Shown here: positions 9,622 through 18,462 of the stretch, in pieces
Numbering within the stretch: position 1 is the first letter of the stretch
Layout of the letters: every line of letters begins with the position of its first letter
Source: Dulcicalothrix desertica PCC 7102
GTDB lineage: Bacteria > Cyanobacteriota > Cyanobacteriia > Cyanobacteriales > Nostocaceae
Assembly (NCBI RefSeq): GCF_003991905.1
Contig: NZ_RSCL01000049.1
Coordinates: 1-47,313, forward strand
Length of the DNA: 47,313 nucleotides
Reading direction: 5' to 3'
The notes under the pieces: model-generated
The model's input: the letters and a program-made list of their open reading frames with translations, nothing else
The model's database searches: none
Told to the model about the DNA's origin: nothing
Position numbers and translations under genes: made by a program

Positions 9622-10515
9622 ATGCTTGCTTCAACAAGGGATTTGCTCTTAACCGCGCGCAGGAACGTTTATGCAATCGGCGCCTTTAACATATATAATT
9701 TGGAAGGGGTCAAAGCAGTAGTGCAAGCAGCCGAAACTCTCTCAAGTCCTGCCATGCTACAAATTCACCCTGGTTCACTTAAATTTGGTGGTACAGCGTT
9801 AGTGTCACTTTGTATGGAAGCAGCACGCACATCAAAAGTACCGATTTCAGTACATTTAGACCACAGTACCTCAGCAAGTGCAATTCAACAAGCATTAAGC
9901 GCTGGAATGACCTCAGTAATGGCAGACGGTTCACCGTTACCCTACACAGAGAATTTAACCTTTACCAAACAGATGACCGAATTAGCGCATTCCAAAGGCG
10001 CTGCAGTCGAAGCAGAAATAGGTAGAATTAGCGGTAGCGAAGATGGAATGACCGTTGAAGAAAAAGAAGCTTTAATGACCGACCCAGACCAAGCAGTTGA
10101 ATTTGTCGCAGCTACAAAAGTTGACTTCTTAGCAGTGACTATTGGTAATGTACATGGAGAATACAAAAGCAAACCAAGACTAGATTTTCCAAGATTAGTT
10201 CGTATCCGCAAAAATATTGATATTCCTTTAGTATTGCATGGCGCCTCTGGTTTACCACCAGAGATGATAAGTAAATCAATAGAACTAGGTGTATGTAAAT
10301 TTAACGTCAATACAGAAGTAAGACAAGCCTACGTACAGAACTTGAAAAAGGATTTAAGCACTTCTAAAAGTCCTGATTTGGTAGACTTAATGCAAAATGC
10401 GATTAGCGCAATGCAAGAAGTAATAAGTGAGAAAATACAGCTTTTTGGTTCTGTAGGTAAAGCCCATTTGCATGAGTCACCTTATGCGAGTATGTTAGCT
10501 GGGCAACGGATGTAA
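9622..10515 (+). CDS. Class II ketose-bisphosphate aldolase (GatY/KbaY/FbaA-like)
   Basis: Zinc-dependent aldolase that splits fructose- or tagatose-1,6-bisphosphate into DHAP and glyceraldehyde-3-phosphate. The ATG at 9622 is used, with GGGAGA about 9 bases upstream; the frame extends to a TTG at 9607. Visible motifs: AFNIYNLEGVKAVV at the N-terminus, SVHLDHS (catalytic Asp and metal His), VEAEIG (Glu), TIGNVHG (metal His), LVLHGASGLP (metal His), and KFNVNTEVR for phosphate binding. At 297 residues it is shorter than the main cyanobacterial FbaA (about 359) and closer to the GatY/KbaY group. It is probably a second aldolase used for other sugars. The gene stands alone. Confidence 0.85.
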   Translation: MLASTRDLLLTARRNVYAIGAFNIYNLEGVKAVVQAAETLSSPAMLQIHPGSLKFGGTALVSLCMEAARTSKVPISVHLDHSTSASAIQQALSAGMTSVMADGSPLPYTENLTFTKQMTELAHSKGAAVEAEIGRISGSEDGMTVEEKEALMTDPDQAVEFVAATKVDFLAVTIGNVHGEYKSKPRLDFPRLVRIRKNIDIPLVLHGASGLPPEMISKSIELGVCKFNVNTEVRQAYVQNLKKDLSTSKSPDLVDLMQNAISAMQEVISEKIQLFGSVGKAHLHESPYASMLAGQRM

Positions 10516-10530
10516 CGGATGTAACGGATG
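10505..10530. repeat. Octamer/heptamer repeat over the aldolase stop codon
   Basis: Three copies of AACGGATG, separated by T, run through the last codons (GQRM) and the stop of the aldolase. The same unit, in either orientation, occurs at 27428-27455 and 30227-30329. It belongs to the short tandem repeats typical of Nostocales genomes. Confidence 0.75.
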
Positions 10531-10595
10531 GTTGATTTATTTTAAGGCGCCTGTTGAATATTTGTTTATAGGCGCCGTTTGCTAGTAGTGCTTGC

Positions 10596-10731
10596 GGCGC
10601 CAGTCTAACAATGATTCTAAAGCAGTACTACTGGTTAACCGAAACCAGTAGTACCAAAAATAAGGAATTTCAAACAATACAATACAAATGAATTACAAAC
10701 GAGTGATAACCAGTAGTACTCAAGGCGCCAG
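10596..10731. repeat. GTACTACTGGTT palindromic repeat, copy 1
   Basis: Structure: GGCGCCAG (10596), a spacer, GTACTACTGGTT (10625-10636), a six-base loop, AACCAGTAGTAC (10643-10654), then CAAAAATAAGGAATTTC, a variable AT-rich stretch, a second AACCAGTAGTACT (10708-10720) and GGCGCCAG (10724-10731). The first two arms form a 12-bp perfect stem. The third arm could pair with the first instead, giving two alternative folds. Confidence 0.85.
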
Positions 10732-10830
10732 TTTGCCCTTAAAAGCATGTGTGCAAAGTCATTAGTGTTAAAGATTTATAAATTTGAAATAAAAGGTAAA
10801 TTCATTTTTACCGTATCAAACCACGCTCCT

Positions 10831-11433
10831 TTATTCACCCCTGCACATCCAAACCAGTTTACCTAGCAATTCAGATATAGGCTCTAAGGAATAATCTTTA
10901 AAATCCACTGTTATTTGTTTTTGTTCAAGTTTGAGAAATCGCCATAACATTCCGTTACTAACACAACCATAAATAGGGAATGATTCTTCTCCTGCTTGCT
11001 GATTAAATTGTTGTGCTGCAACCATTTCTGCCATACATTGCCCCATACCACTGTTAATATCTGCTTTTTTCGCTTCTACCAGCACAATAACCGGAGACTC
11101 GACTTCTAATTGTTCAGGTGACCGACTGATTAGAAAATCGCACACTCCTGATAGTCCAACTTCAGGATTAACTGTAAATTCCTGTCCTGAAAATAAGCTG
11201 ATTTGTCGCTTGAGATACTTTCTAACTTCAACCAAAATTGGGCTAATTAGTAGTTCAGATTTGGCTTTTTCACTTGGTAGTGCAACCGCAAGTGGAAGAT
11301 TTTCTGATAAAACCTCTAACAATGTAGAAGTTGGTGCAACTGGAGAAATTTCCGGAAAAAATGCGACACCTTCATTTGTCTGAATTCCAAATGCCTGTTT
11401 AACTTTACCAACCGTGAAATCGCTGTATGCCAT
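10831..11433 (-). CDS. PD-(D/E)XK nuclease-fold hypothetical protein
   Basis: A 200-residue protein. The segment GVCDFLISRSPEQ followed by PVIVLVEAKKADINSGMGQC has the D-(15-20)-E-x-K spacing of the PD-(D/E)XK restriction-endonuclease fold, and a Gln follows (GQCMAEMVAAQQF) as in many members. Such solitary proteins are common and multi-copy in cyanobacteria. They are often annotated as hypothetical or restriction endonuclease-like. No methylase or specificity subunit is nearby, so a restriction role is not supported. Confidence 0.65.
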   Translation of the reverse strand: MAYSDFTVGKVKQAFGIQTNEGVAFFPEISPVAPTSTLLEVLSENLPLAVALPSEKAKSELLISPILVEVRKYLKRQISLFSGQEFTVNPEVGLSGVCDFLISRSPEQLEVESPVIVLVEAKKADINSGMGQCMAEMVAAQQFNQQAGEESFPIYGCVSNGMLWRFLKLEQKQITVDFKDYSLEPISELLGKLVWMCRGE

Positions 11434-11528
11434 AAGGTTTCACTTGTTACCTAATAATATTTTAACTTACATGGGGATGTAAATAATACATCCCTTTTTT
11501 TATTGGAATATCTGGAGTATCTTAAATC

Positions 11529-11556
11529 AAATGTTTATAGGCGCCTATGAACATTT
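11529..11556. repeat. 28-bp palindrome centred on GGCGCC
   Basis: AAATGTTTATAG-GCGC-CTATGAACATTT, with a single mismatch between the arms, centred on GGCGCC. It lies in the 467-bp spacer between the nuclease-fold gene and the methyltransferase gene, and could be a protein-binding site or a hairpin. Confidence 0.6.
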
Positions 11557-11696
11557 GCAGATGTTATACTTATACAATAACCTGTACAAGTGCGAAGCAG
11601 AGTAATTTACTAGCATATGTATTTTTGAAAACACATATACCTTTTGACAGTGCCCGTCGGGGTACTATTAATACGCATTGGATTAATGAATAATCA

Positions 11697-11897
11697 GGCG
11701 CCAGCAGGCAACGTGCTTAAATAAAGTACTACTGGTTTAAATTAACCAGTAGTACCATTTTAGAGCATTATGTTAACCAGTAGTACCATTCTGCGGCATT
11801 TGCTTTATGTTCAAATCATATGTACTATTAAACGATGTGAACCAGTAGTACGAAGTGGCGCCAGTAGTTGTGCTGTCTGGTAGAGTACTACTGGTTT
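11697..11897. repeat. GTACTACTGGTT palindromic repeat, copy 2 (expanded)
   Basis: It begins with GGCGCCAG at 11697, has the stem GTACTACTGGTT / AACCAGTAGTAC (11726-11755), then extra AACCAGTAGTAC arms at 11775-11786 and 11840-11851, GGCGCCAG at 11857, and a further lone GTACTACTGGTT at 11885-11896, five bases from the methyltransferase stop. The extra arms suggest growth by partial duplication. Confidence 0.85.
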
Positions 11898-11901
11898 GGA
11901 A

Positions 11902-12732
11902 TTAATCTGCGTTAGTGCAAATCGAGGCTAAGTGTACTGCATAAGAGCGGGTCAAAGGTGGCAAAATGGCCATAAGTAAGCGGGCATTGAAAGAGAAGCG
12001 TTTGCGAAACTCTGGGAAATGCCAGATGTAGCGAGAAGCAATAATTTTGTATCGAGAGTCCCAAGCTTCTATATCTTTAATATTCTTGATACCCCATTGG
12101 AATTTGGCAGAAGTGTGTTTTACAGCTTCGTAGCTTCTGCGATTTTTGATAATAAATGGTGAAGCAGCATCAAATACTAGGTATGAACCTGGGAATTCCT
12201 GCGCTAAGATTGCCAAGAGTGTTTTTACCTGTTCCTCTGTAAAGTAAAGCAATACCCCCTCAGCAATAAATAATTTTGGTGAATTTGGGCAATTTTGTTT
12301 GACTTGATTTATCCATTCTGGCTCTAGCACAGAGCCACTAATGAAATGTCGGCGCCCGTTTTCTTCAAAGAAATGTTTTCTGACAGCTATTGCATCAGGC
12401 AAATCTAAATCAAACCAATACAATTGTCCGTTATCAAGCCGCTCAAATCGAGTATCTAAACCGGCGCCAATTTCCACGATTGTAGATTGCGGATTTTGTT
12501 GGATAAAATGTTGTGTCAACTCGTCAATAGCTTTACCTCGAATGCACATCATCACCTGGGTGCTTTTCGCTGCTTGAAACTTGTCGAAATCATAATCTAG
12601 TTGAGAAACTATTTCTTTGGCTTTTGCATCGTACAGTATCGGTTCTGGCTGACTTGCTTCTACCGCACGCGACCATAGGGGGATTAATAAAGTTTCTTGA
12701 ACTATTCCCAAATTTACTGTTTGTTTACTCAT
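11902..12732 (-). CDS. LCMT/TcmP-type SAM-dependent O-methyltransferase
   Basis: A 276-residue class I methyltransferase of the leucine-carboxyl-methyltransferase (PF04072, Ppm1/TcmP) group. The SAM site IVEIGAGLDTRFERL is followed by WFDLDLPDAI, and then by KLFIAEGVLLYFTEEQV, a family hallmark. Members methylate carboxyl or hydroxyl groups on proteins, polyketides and lipids. The ATG at 12732 is chosen because GGGAG lies 5 bases upstream. The gene follows the carotenoid cleavage dioxygenase by 37 bp on the same strand, so the two are probably co-transcribed. With an aldehyde dehydrogenase across the divergent promoter, a plausible job is esterification of an apocarotenoid acid; this is inference. 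Confidence 0.8.
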   Translation of the reverse strand: MSKQTVNLGIVQETLLIPLWSRAVEASQPEPILYDAKAKEIVSQLDYDFDKFQAAKSTQVMMCIRGKAIDELTQHFIQQNPQSTIVEIGAGLDTRFERLDNGQLYWFDLDLPDAIAVRKHFFEENGRRHFISGSVLEPEWINQVKQNCPNSPKLFIAEGVLLYFTEEQVKTLLAILAQEFPGSYLVFDAASPFIIKNRRSYEAVKHTSAKFQWGIKNIKDIEAWDSRYKIIASRYIWHFPEFRKRFSFNARLLMAILPPLTRSYAVHLASICTNAD

Positions 12733-12743
12733 AACTCCCAATT

Positions 12744-12771
12744 CCTAACTCCTAACTCCTAACTCCTAACT
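12744..12771. repeat. Four tandem CCTAACT heptamers
   Basis: Four perfect tandem copies of CCTAACT fill the gap between the dioxygenase stop and the methyltransferase start and overlap the dioxygenase stop codon. Read leftward each unit gives AGTTAGG. The flanking GGGAGTT provides the ribosome binding site. Confidence 0.85.
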
Positions 12772-14239
12772 AATTACCTTTCCATATTCCATGAAATCCC
12801 AAGGGAATTACACTTGGTAATTCTAATTTACAAACAGGTTCATCATCTAGATGTTCGCTGTCAAAAATCCATACTTCGCTTGTGTGGTTATTGCCATCAT
12901 AAACTATCGTTAAAAGCCACCCTGATTGGGGATTTATGGGATTTGCTGCGTAGGTAGGTTCTAGAGGATAGCGGTTCTCCCCTAAGTCGGCAATTGTCAA
13001 AGAATCGGTTTTGTAATCAATACGCGCGATAGCATTAAAAAATTCCTCTGTGGTATTCGTTCCTTTCCCAAATCCCAAAAAATAAGTGTATCGCCATTTC
13101 TGTCCAATTTCTAACGGTGATACCATTGGAAATTCAGCTAAATGATTATATCCTTTTTCAACTGCCTTTACCTTGCCTGTTTTCGGATTCAAAATTAACT
13201 GCCATAATCCTGATTTTGTTGGTGTTTTTAACTCTCCAGTTGGCAATTCCTTTAGACGTTGATTGATATTAAAGTCTTCATAGCCAGCGAAATCTATCAT
13301 TACCATACCGTTTTCATCTACATAGCCATTACCGAAGTGCCAAAGAAAAAAGCCTTCAGTCTCACTACGGCTAACTAGAGATAAGGTTTGTTTATCAAAT
13401 ACCAAAATTTGTGTTCCTGATTTCGGTTCCCAGGTCATGGAGTTACCATAACTACGCAATCCTAAACCAACAGGCAATCCGTGTACTTTAACTGGTGGAA
13501 TGAAAAATATGAGATATTCTCCAGCTAACACGAAATCATGTACTAAAGGAAGCCAATCAAGGGAAAATGCTTTTGATACCAATATTTTACCAGTAGAGTC
13601 AGATTTATAAAGATTCAAACAACCTTTGAATTTACCTGTGACACCAAAATTAAAAATCTCCCCAGTTTGAGGGTCGCGTTTGGGATGTGCGGAATAAGTC
13701 AAACCTCCTTTTAAGGCGCCTAAACTATCTATACCTTGTGTTTCCAGTGTCTCTAAATCAAGTGCATGGGGTTTACCACCCTCCCACAACGCCAAAAGTT
13801 TATCGGGTAAAGCGATAACAGCAGTGTTAGCGACATTTTTTAGCGGTCTTAGGAAGTGGTTCCAGAATCGTCCAGGTGCAATCATTCCATAGTTACCATA
13901 CAAAAGTTTGCCTGCTGCGACTTCATGCTGATATCCCTTGGTTTGCACGTAGCGGTATAAAGCAGTGGCGCCATCATCACCAAAATGAACCCTAAGAATC
14001 GCACCATCGCCATCAAACCAGTGTCCGACCTGGATACCCCCACGAGAGAGGCGCCCTGGTCCAATGCGATAAAGTGTACCCCGTAAATATTCTGGTATTG
14101 TGCCTTCTAAAACTGGCAAAGGTGTGGAGGAAAATTCTTGCCCTGGCTCGGCAATCGCCTGCTTCCAAGCTTTATGTGTATTTTTTAACTCTTTTCCTAA
14201 CTTAGTTTCGGAATCTAAAAATGCTGGATTTTGTACCAT
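12770..14239 (-). CDS. Carotenoid cleavage dioxygenase (RPE65/CCD family)
   Basis: Non-haem iron oxygenase that splits a carotenoid or apocarotenoid double bond into aldehydes. At 489 residues it has the usual family length. The four iron-binding His are visible: TYSAHPKRDP, PLVHDFVLAG, LWHFGNGYV and GFHGIW near the C-terminus. The YRIGPGRLSRGG and HWFDGDGAI motifs of the N-terminal blade are present too. It has no signal peptide. It diverges from a CrtI-type desaturase gene across 106 bp and precedes a methyltransferase gene. Related Nostoc enzymes include the NSC/ACO group. The cleavage position cannot be read from the sequence. Confidence 0.92.
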   Translation of the reverse strand: MVQNPAFLDSETKLGKELKNTHKAWKQAIAEPGQEFSSTPLPVLEGTIPEYLRGTLYRIGPGRLSRGGIQVGHWFDGDGAILRVHFGDDGATALYRYVQTKGYQHEVAAGKLLYGNYGMIAPGRFWNHFLRPLKNVANTAVIALPDKLLALWEGGKPHALDLETLETQGIDSLGALKGGLTYSAHPKRDPQTGEIFNFGVTGKFKGCLNLYKSDSTGKILVSKAFSLDWLPLVHDFVLAGEYLIFFIPPVKVHGLPVGLGLRSYGNSMTWEPKSGTQILVFDKQTLSLVSRSETEGFFLWHFGNGYVDENGMVMIDFAGYEDFNINQRLKELPTGELKTPTKSGLWQLILNPKTGKVKAVEKGYNHLAEFPMVSPLEIGQKWRYTYFLGFGKGTNTTEEFFNAIARIDYKTDSLTIADLGENRYPLEPTYAANPINPQSGWLLTIVYDGNNHTSEVWIFDSEHLDDEPVCKLELPSVIPLGFHGIWKGN

Positions 14240-14345
14240 AAATCTTAAAAATTTAAATAACTATGAAATTTGTTATTAAATGCCCTCTATTGGGAATCTT
14301 AAGTCTATAAAGATACTAATGTTTCAGTAATATCCACAAAATATT
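14240..14345. promoter_or_regulatory. Shared divergent promoter of the carotenoid gene set
   Basis: This 106-bp AT-rich gap lies between the dioxygenase start (leftward) and the desaturase start (rightward). It must carry both promoters, so the two arms could be co-regulated. TATAAAGAT at about 14308 could be a rightward -10 element. I see no clear operator. Confidence 0.5.
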
Positions 14346-15815
14346 ATGAAGATTGTGATAATTGGTAGCGGATTCGGTGGTTTATCTGCAGCAATTCGAC
14401 TACAGACTCAAGGACATCAAGTTACACTGTTAGAAAAGCAGTCAGAACCTGGCGGTCGTGCTAATGTGTACCAACAAGATGGCTTTACCTTTGATGCTGG
14501 TCCAACAATAATTACAGCACCTTACCTTATTGATGAATTATTTCAAATAAATGGGAGAAGAATAGAAGATTATGTACAGCTAGTTCAGCTTGACCCTTTT
14601 TACAACATTCGTTTTAGCGATGGGTCAGTTTTTCACCTCACTGGCAACCGCGAATATATTTTGCAGCAGATTCGCGAGTTTAATTCCCAAGATATTCAAG
14701 GCTATTATCGTTTTGAGCAAGCTTTGGAGAAAATTTTCAAAAAAGTTATGCCACTGATGGAACAACCATTGAATAATTTTTGCGAATTGATAAAATTTGC
14801 TCCTAAGATAATTGGCTTACAACCTTTACAATCAGTTGCTAGTTTCGTTAATCAATATTTTCAAGATGAACGACTACGACAAGTTTTTAGTTTTCATCCT
14901 CTATGGATAGGTAGTAATCCCTTTACAACTTCTTCAATTTTTACCACAATTCATGAATTGGAAAGAAAGTTCGGTGTCTGGTTTGCTATGGGAGGAACAG
15001 GAGCCTTAGTTAATGCTTTGGTACAACTTTTTTGCGAGCTTGGGGGTAAGTTATTACTCAATACACCAGTAGCTGAAATTGCCATGAATTATAAAACTGG
15101 TTATGCCACAGGCGCCATTTTAGCGAATGGTAAATATTTACCATCTGATATAGTTGTGAGTAATGCTGATGTCGCCTTTACTTATATGAATTTAGTGCCA
15201 GCAAAGTTTCGACGTCATTATAGTCTTGCTAAATTTGAACGAATGCGTCATTCAATGTCTGTGTTTGTCATTTACTTTGGTACAAATCGCCGTTATCAGC
15301 ACATGGCACATCATGAAATGCTGATGGCGCCTGAATATCACAATTTCATGCAAGACATCTTTGAACGTAAACATTTACCTTCATACTTTTGTTTGTACTT
15401 GCATCGTCCAACCGCTACCGATGCATCATTAGCACCCCTTGGATGTGAGTCTTGGTATGCTCTCGTTCCCGTGCCAAACTTAAGTGGACAGACAGACTGG
15501 GAAGTAAACTCCAAGCCATTTCGGAATAAAGTAATTCAGTACCTTGAGCGCTATTATTTACCAGATTTATCAAAACATATAGTTACCGAGCATAGTATTA
15601 ATCCTCTATATTTCCGCGATACATTCAACAGTTACCAAGGAAGTGCTTTTGCAATGGAATCAACTTTTACACAGTCTGGTTGGTTTCGTCCGCATCATCA
15701 AAGTGAAGATATTCGTAACCTTTATTTTGTAGGTGCTGGAACCCATCCAGGTGCAGGACTGCCTAGTGTAATCACTTCTGGCAAAATTGTAGCGCGAATG
15801 ATTGGCAAAGCTTGA
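14346..15815 (+). CDS. CrtI-type carotenoid desaturase / phytoene dehydrogenase-like
   Basis: A 489-residue FAD enzyme of the bacterial CrtI/CrtN superfamily. The N-terminal dinucleotide fold IIGSGFGGLSAAIRL is followed by LLEKQSEPGGRA and FDAGPTIIT. The C-terminus has YFVGAGTHPGAGLPSVITSG, the carotenoid-desaturase FAD motif. Most cyanobacteria desaturate phytoene with the unrelated CrtP/CrtQ/CrtH set, so a CrtI-type enzyme next to cleavage and oxidation genes suggests a specialised carotenoid route. Alternative roles in this superfamily are ketolation, saturation or isomerisation. The aldehyde dehydrogenase follows 45 bp downstream on the same strand. Confidence 0.85.
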   Translation: MKIVIIGSGFGGLSAAIRLQTQGHQVTLLEKQSEPGGRANVYQQDGFTFDAGPTIITAPYLIDELFQINGRRIEDYVQLVQLDPFYNIRFSDGSVFHLTGNREYILQQIREFNSQDIQGYYRFEQALEKIFKKVMPLMEQPLNNFCELIKFAPKIIGLQPLQSVASFVNQYFQDERLRQVFSFHPLWIGSNPFTTSSIFTTIHELERKFGVWFAMGGTGALVNALVQLFCELGGKLLLNTPVAEIAMNYKTGYATGAILANGKYLPSDIVVSNADVAFTYMNLVPAKFRRHYSLAKFERMRHSMSVFVIYFGTNRRYQHMAHHEMLMAPEYHNFMQDIFERKHLPSYFCLYLHRPTATDASLAPLGCESWYALVPVPNLSGQTDWEVNSKPFRNKVIQYLERYYLPDLSKHIVTEHSINPLYFRDTFNSYQGSAFAMESTFTQSGWFRPHHQSEDIRNLYFVGAGTHPGAGLPSVITSGKIVARMIGKA

Positions 15816-15860
15816 CAGGCGCCAATAGTTAAACCCCAATATTATCATCTCTATAAAAAT

Positions 15861-17249
15861 ATGATTTTTCAACTATCAATATCAGATACGATTCGCAAAC
15901 AACGGAAATTTTTTCAAAGTGGTACAACTAAAGATTTTGCTTTTCGTCTTGTTCAACTAAAAGCTCTAAAACAAGCGATAATTCAACATCAAACAGATAT
16001 TACACACGCCTTATTAGCTGATTTAAACAGAGCAGAAGTTGAAACTTATGGGACAGAAATACTTTTGATACTTAGCGAAATTGATTATGCAATTAAAAAT
16101 CTGAAACAATGGATGCAGCCGCAAAAATTAGCAACTAATATCCAACAGCTCCCTGCCTCAGCACACATTTACCCAGAACCACTTGGAATAGCTTTAATAA
16201 TTGGACCTTGGAATTATCCATTTCAGCTAACTTTGTCTCCATTAGTAGGAGCGATTGCAGCGGGTAACTGCGCCATCATTAAACCATCAGAATTAGCGAG
16301 TAATTGCTCTAAAGTTATAGCCGAAATTATCACCAAATCTTTTGCTTCAGAGTATATCACTGTAGTAGAAGGTGGTGTAGACACTAGCCAACAACTACTA
16401 GCAGATAAATTTGATCATATATTCTTTACTGGTGGAACAGCTATTGGTAAAATTGTTATGGAAGCAGCTGCAAAACATCTGACACCAGTAACTTTAGAAT
16501 TAGGCGGAAAAAGTCCTTGTATTGTAGATGCTGATGTTAACATTGAATGTACCGCCCAACGCATTATATGGGGTAAGTTTCTCAATGCTGGACAAACTTG
16601 TGTGGCGCCTGATTATCTGTTAGTCAATAAAAACATCAAACCTCAGTTGTTAACTGCTCTTCAAAAAAGTATCAAAGAATTTTATGGCGATAATCCAGCC
16701 AAAAGCCCTGATTATGGCAGAATTATCAATCATAAACATTTTGACAGACTAGTTAAGTTTTTGCAAGATGGTCATATTTGTATAGGTGGAGAAAGCAACA
16801 AAATCGAATGCTACATTGCTCCCACCGTCATAGATAATATTTCCTTAACTTCAGCAGTCATGCAATCAGAGATTTTTGGACCCATCCTGCCAATAATTGA
16901 ATATGGTGATATCGACAAAGCTATAACCATCATTAACTCTCAACCAAAACCCTTGGCTGTATATCTATTTTCTCAAGATAAAAAACTGCAACAGCGAATT
17001 TTACAAAACACATCATCCGGAGGAGTTTGTATAAATGATACTGTGATGCAAGCTGCTGCTTCTGGATTACCATTTGGTGGTGTAGGTGATAGCGGTATTG
17101 GTCGCTATCATGGTAAAACTAGTTTTGAAACTTTTTCCCATTACAAAACCGTACTGCAAAGGTCTTTTTTATTTGATATAAAGCTTCGATATGCTCCTTA
17201 TAAAGGAAAATTGCAATGGCTGAAGCGAATTGTCGGTTCAAATATTTGA
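15861..17249 (+). CDS. Class 3 aldehyde dehydrogenase
   Basis: A 462-residue NAD(P)-dependent aldehyde dehydrogenase of the ALDH3 type. LIIGPWNYPFQLTLSPLVGA and the FTGGTAIGK motif bind the cofactor, TLELGGKSPCIVDADVN holds the general-base Glu, and FLNAGQTCVAPDY the catalytic Cys. The C-terminal LRYAPYKGKLQWLKRI resembles the hydrophobic tail of ALDH3 enzymes that meet membrane lipids. The Synechocystis ALDH3 enzyme Slr0091 oxidises apocarotenals and alkanals, which suits this neighbourhood. The likely job is to convert the dioxygenase's aldehyde product to an acid. Fatty aldehyde oxidation is the main alternative. Confidence 0.85.
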   Translation: MIFQLSISDTIRKQRKFFQSGTTKDFAFRLVQLKALKQAIIQHQTDITHALLADLNRAEVETYGTEILLILSEIDYAIKNLKQWMQPQKLATNIQQLPASAHIYPEPLGIALIIGPWNYPFQLTLSPLVGAIAAGNCAIIKPSELASNCSKVIAEIITKSFASEYITVVEGGVDTSQQLLADKFDHIFFTGGTAIGKIVMEAAAKHLTPVTLELGGKSPCIVDADVNIECTAQRIIWGKFLNAGQTCVAPDYLLVNKNIKPQLLTALQKSIKEFYGDNPAKSPDYGRIINHKHFDRLVKFLQDGHICIGGESNKIECYIAPTVIDNISLTSAVMQSEIFGPILPIIEYGDIDKAITIINSQPKPLAVYLFSQDKKLQQRILQNTSSGGVCINDTVMQAAASGLPFGGVGDSGIGRYHGKTSFETFSHYKTVLQRSFLFDIKLRYAPYKGKLQWLKRIVGSNI

Positions 17250-17298
17250 TTTAAGAGAATGTTTGAAAAGTATCACATTTAGCTAAAATCTTATAAAA

Positions 17299-17338
17299 TC
17301 CCCCCTAACCCCCCTTAATAAGGGGGGCAGGGGGGATT
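17299..17338. repeat. CCCCCTAACCCCCC hairpin repeat
   Basis: C-rich and G-rich runs flank TTAATAA and can form a long stem. It lies between the converging aldehyde dehydrogenase and MDR oxidoreductase genes and could act as a terminator in both directions. The same unit occurs at 42475-42558. Confidence 0.7.
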
Positions 17339-17398
17339 AAACCAATAATTACGAATTAAATAAAACTTTTCAAATCTCCTCTGAACATAATAGATAAT

Positions 17399-18433
17399 TT
17401 ATACAATTTTAATAATTAATTTACCTATTTTGTTTGCATTAAAAAGTTTCATAATTTCCTTTGGCGCCTTTTCTAAACCTTCAACTATTTCATACTCCTG
17501 TTTTATTTTCCCTTGCTTCATCCACTCTCCAATATCCTTAATTGCCTCATGCCAACGATTATGATAATCACTAACAATAAATCCTTGTATCCGTAAACGC
17601 TTCATTAAAACCAAACCAAAGTTGTATGGTCCTGGTACTGGTTCGGTAGAGTTATAAGTTGAGATTAAACCACACAGAGGAATGCGCGCAAATAGATTTA
17701 GATGCGACATTACTGTATCTAAAATTGAACCACCGACATTATCGAAGTATATATCAACACCATTTGGGCAAGCATTTGTTAACGCGCTGTTTAAGTCGGT
17801 AGTTTTATAGTTAATTGCTGCATCAAAACCAACAGAAGTTAACCATTGGCATTTCTCGTCTGAACTTGTTATTCCAACTACATGGCAGCCTTTAATTTTA
17901 GCAATTTGTCCTACCACTGAACCAACGGCGCCTGCCGCTGCTGACACTACAACTGTTTCTCCTGGTTTTGGTTGCCCTATCTCTAGCAAACCGAAATAAG
18001 CTGTTACACCAGTAACACCCAGTGGACCCACTGCAGCAAATAAGGGGTCAGGTAAAGGTGGGTTAATTTTAGTTACAAAGTTTGCTTGGTTCTCTTTTAA
18101 CAATGCATAATCTTGCCAACCTAAAAGTCCTGTGACTATATCTCCTGGTTTAAGGAACAGATTCTTAGATTCTTCTACAACTCCAATAGCAACACCTCGC
18201 ATTACTTCCCCTAACTCTACTGGTGGCATATACTGCACCATGTCGCTCATCCAAATGCGGTTAGTAGGGTCAAGCGACAAATATAAATTTCTTACCAGTG
18301 CTTCCCCTTGGCTGGGAGTTGGCACAGGCGCCTCTTTGTACTCAAAGTCACTTTCTTTAATATCTCCAACCGGACGAGAAGCAAGCAGGAATTGACGATT
18401 TACTCTTGGTGTGTTTTCTACATTAGTACTCAT
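17399..18433 (-). CDS. MDR-family NADP-dependent oxidoreductase (CurA-like)
   Basis: A 344-residue zinc-independent medium-chain reductase. The start (NRQFLLASRPVGDIKESDFE) and LYLSLDPTNRIWMSD match the CurA/YncB and leukotriene-B4 reductase group. The NADPH site reads VVSAAAGAVGSVVGQIAKIKG. VDIYFDNVGG and MKRLRIQGFIVSDY are family motifs. These enzymes reduce alpha,beta-unsaturated aldehydes and ketones. Aldehydes formed by carotenoid cleavage are such compounds, so a link with the convergent gene set is possible. However, the gene is on the opposite strand, past a probable terminator. Confidence 0.85.
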   Translation of the reverse strand: MSTNVENTPRVNRQFLLASRPVGDIKESDFEYKEAPVPTPSQGEALVRNLYLSLDPTNRIWMSDMVQYMPPVELGEVMRGVAIGVVEESKNLFLKPGDIVTGLLGWQDYALLKENQANFVTKINPPLPDPLFAAVGPLGVTGVTAYFGLLEIGQPKPGETVVVSAAAGAVGSVVGQIAKIKGCHVVGITSSDEKCQWLTSVGFDAAINYKTTDLNSALTNACPNGVDIYFDNVGGSILDTVMSHLNLFARIPLCGLISTYNSTEPVPGPYNFGLVLMKRLRIQGFIVSDYHNRWHEAIKDIGEWMKQGKIKQEYEIVEGLEKAPKEIMKLFNANKIGKLIIKIV

Positions 18434-18462
18434 GTCGCCCCTTAAAGATAACGCGCACGCAA

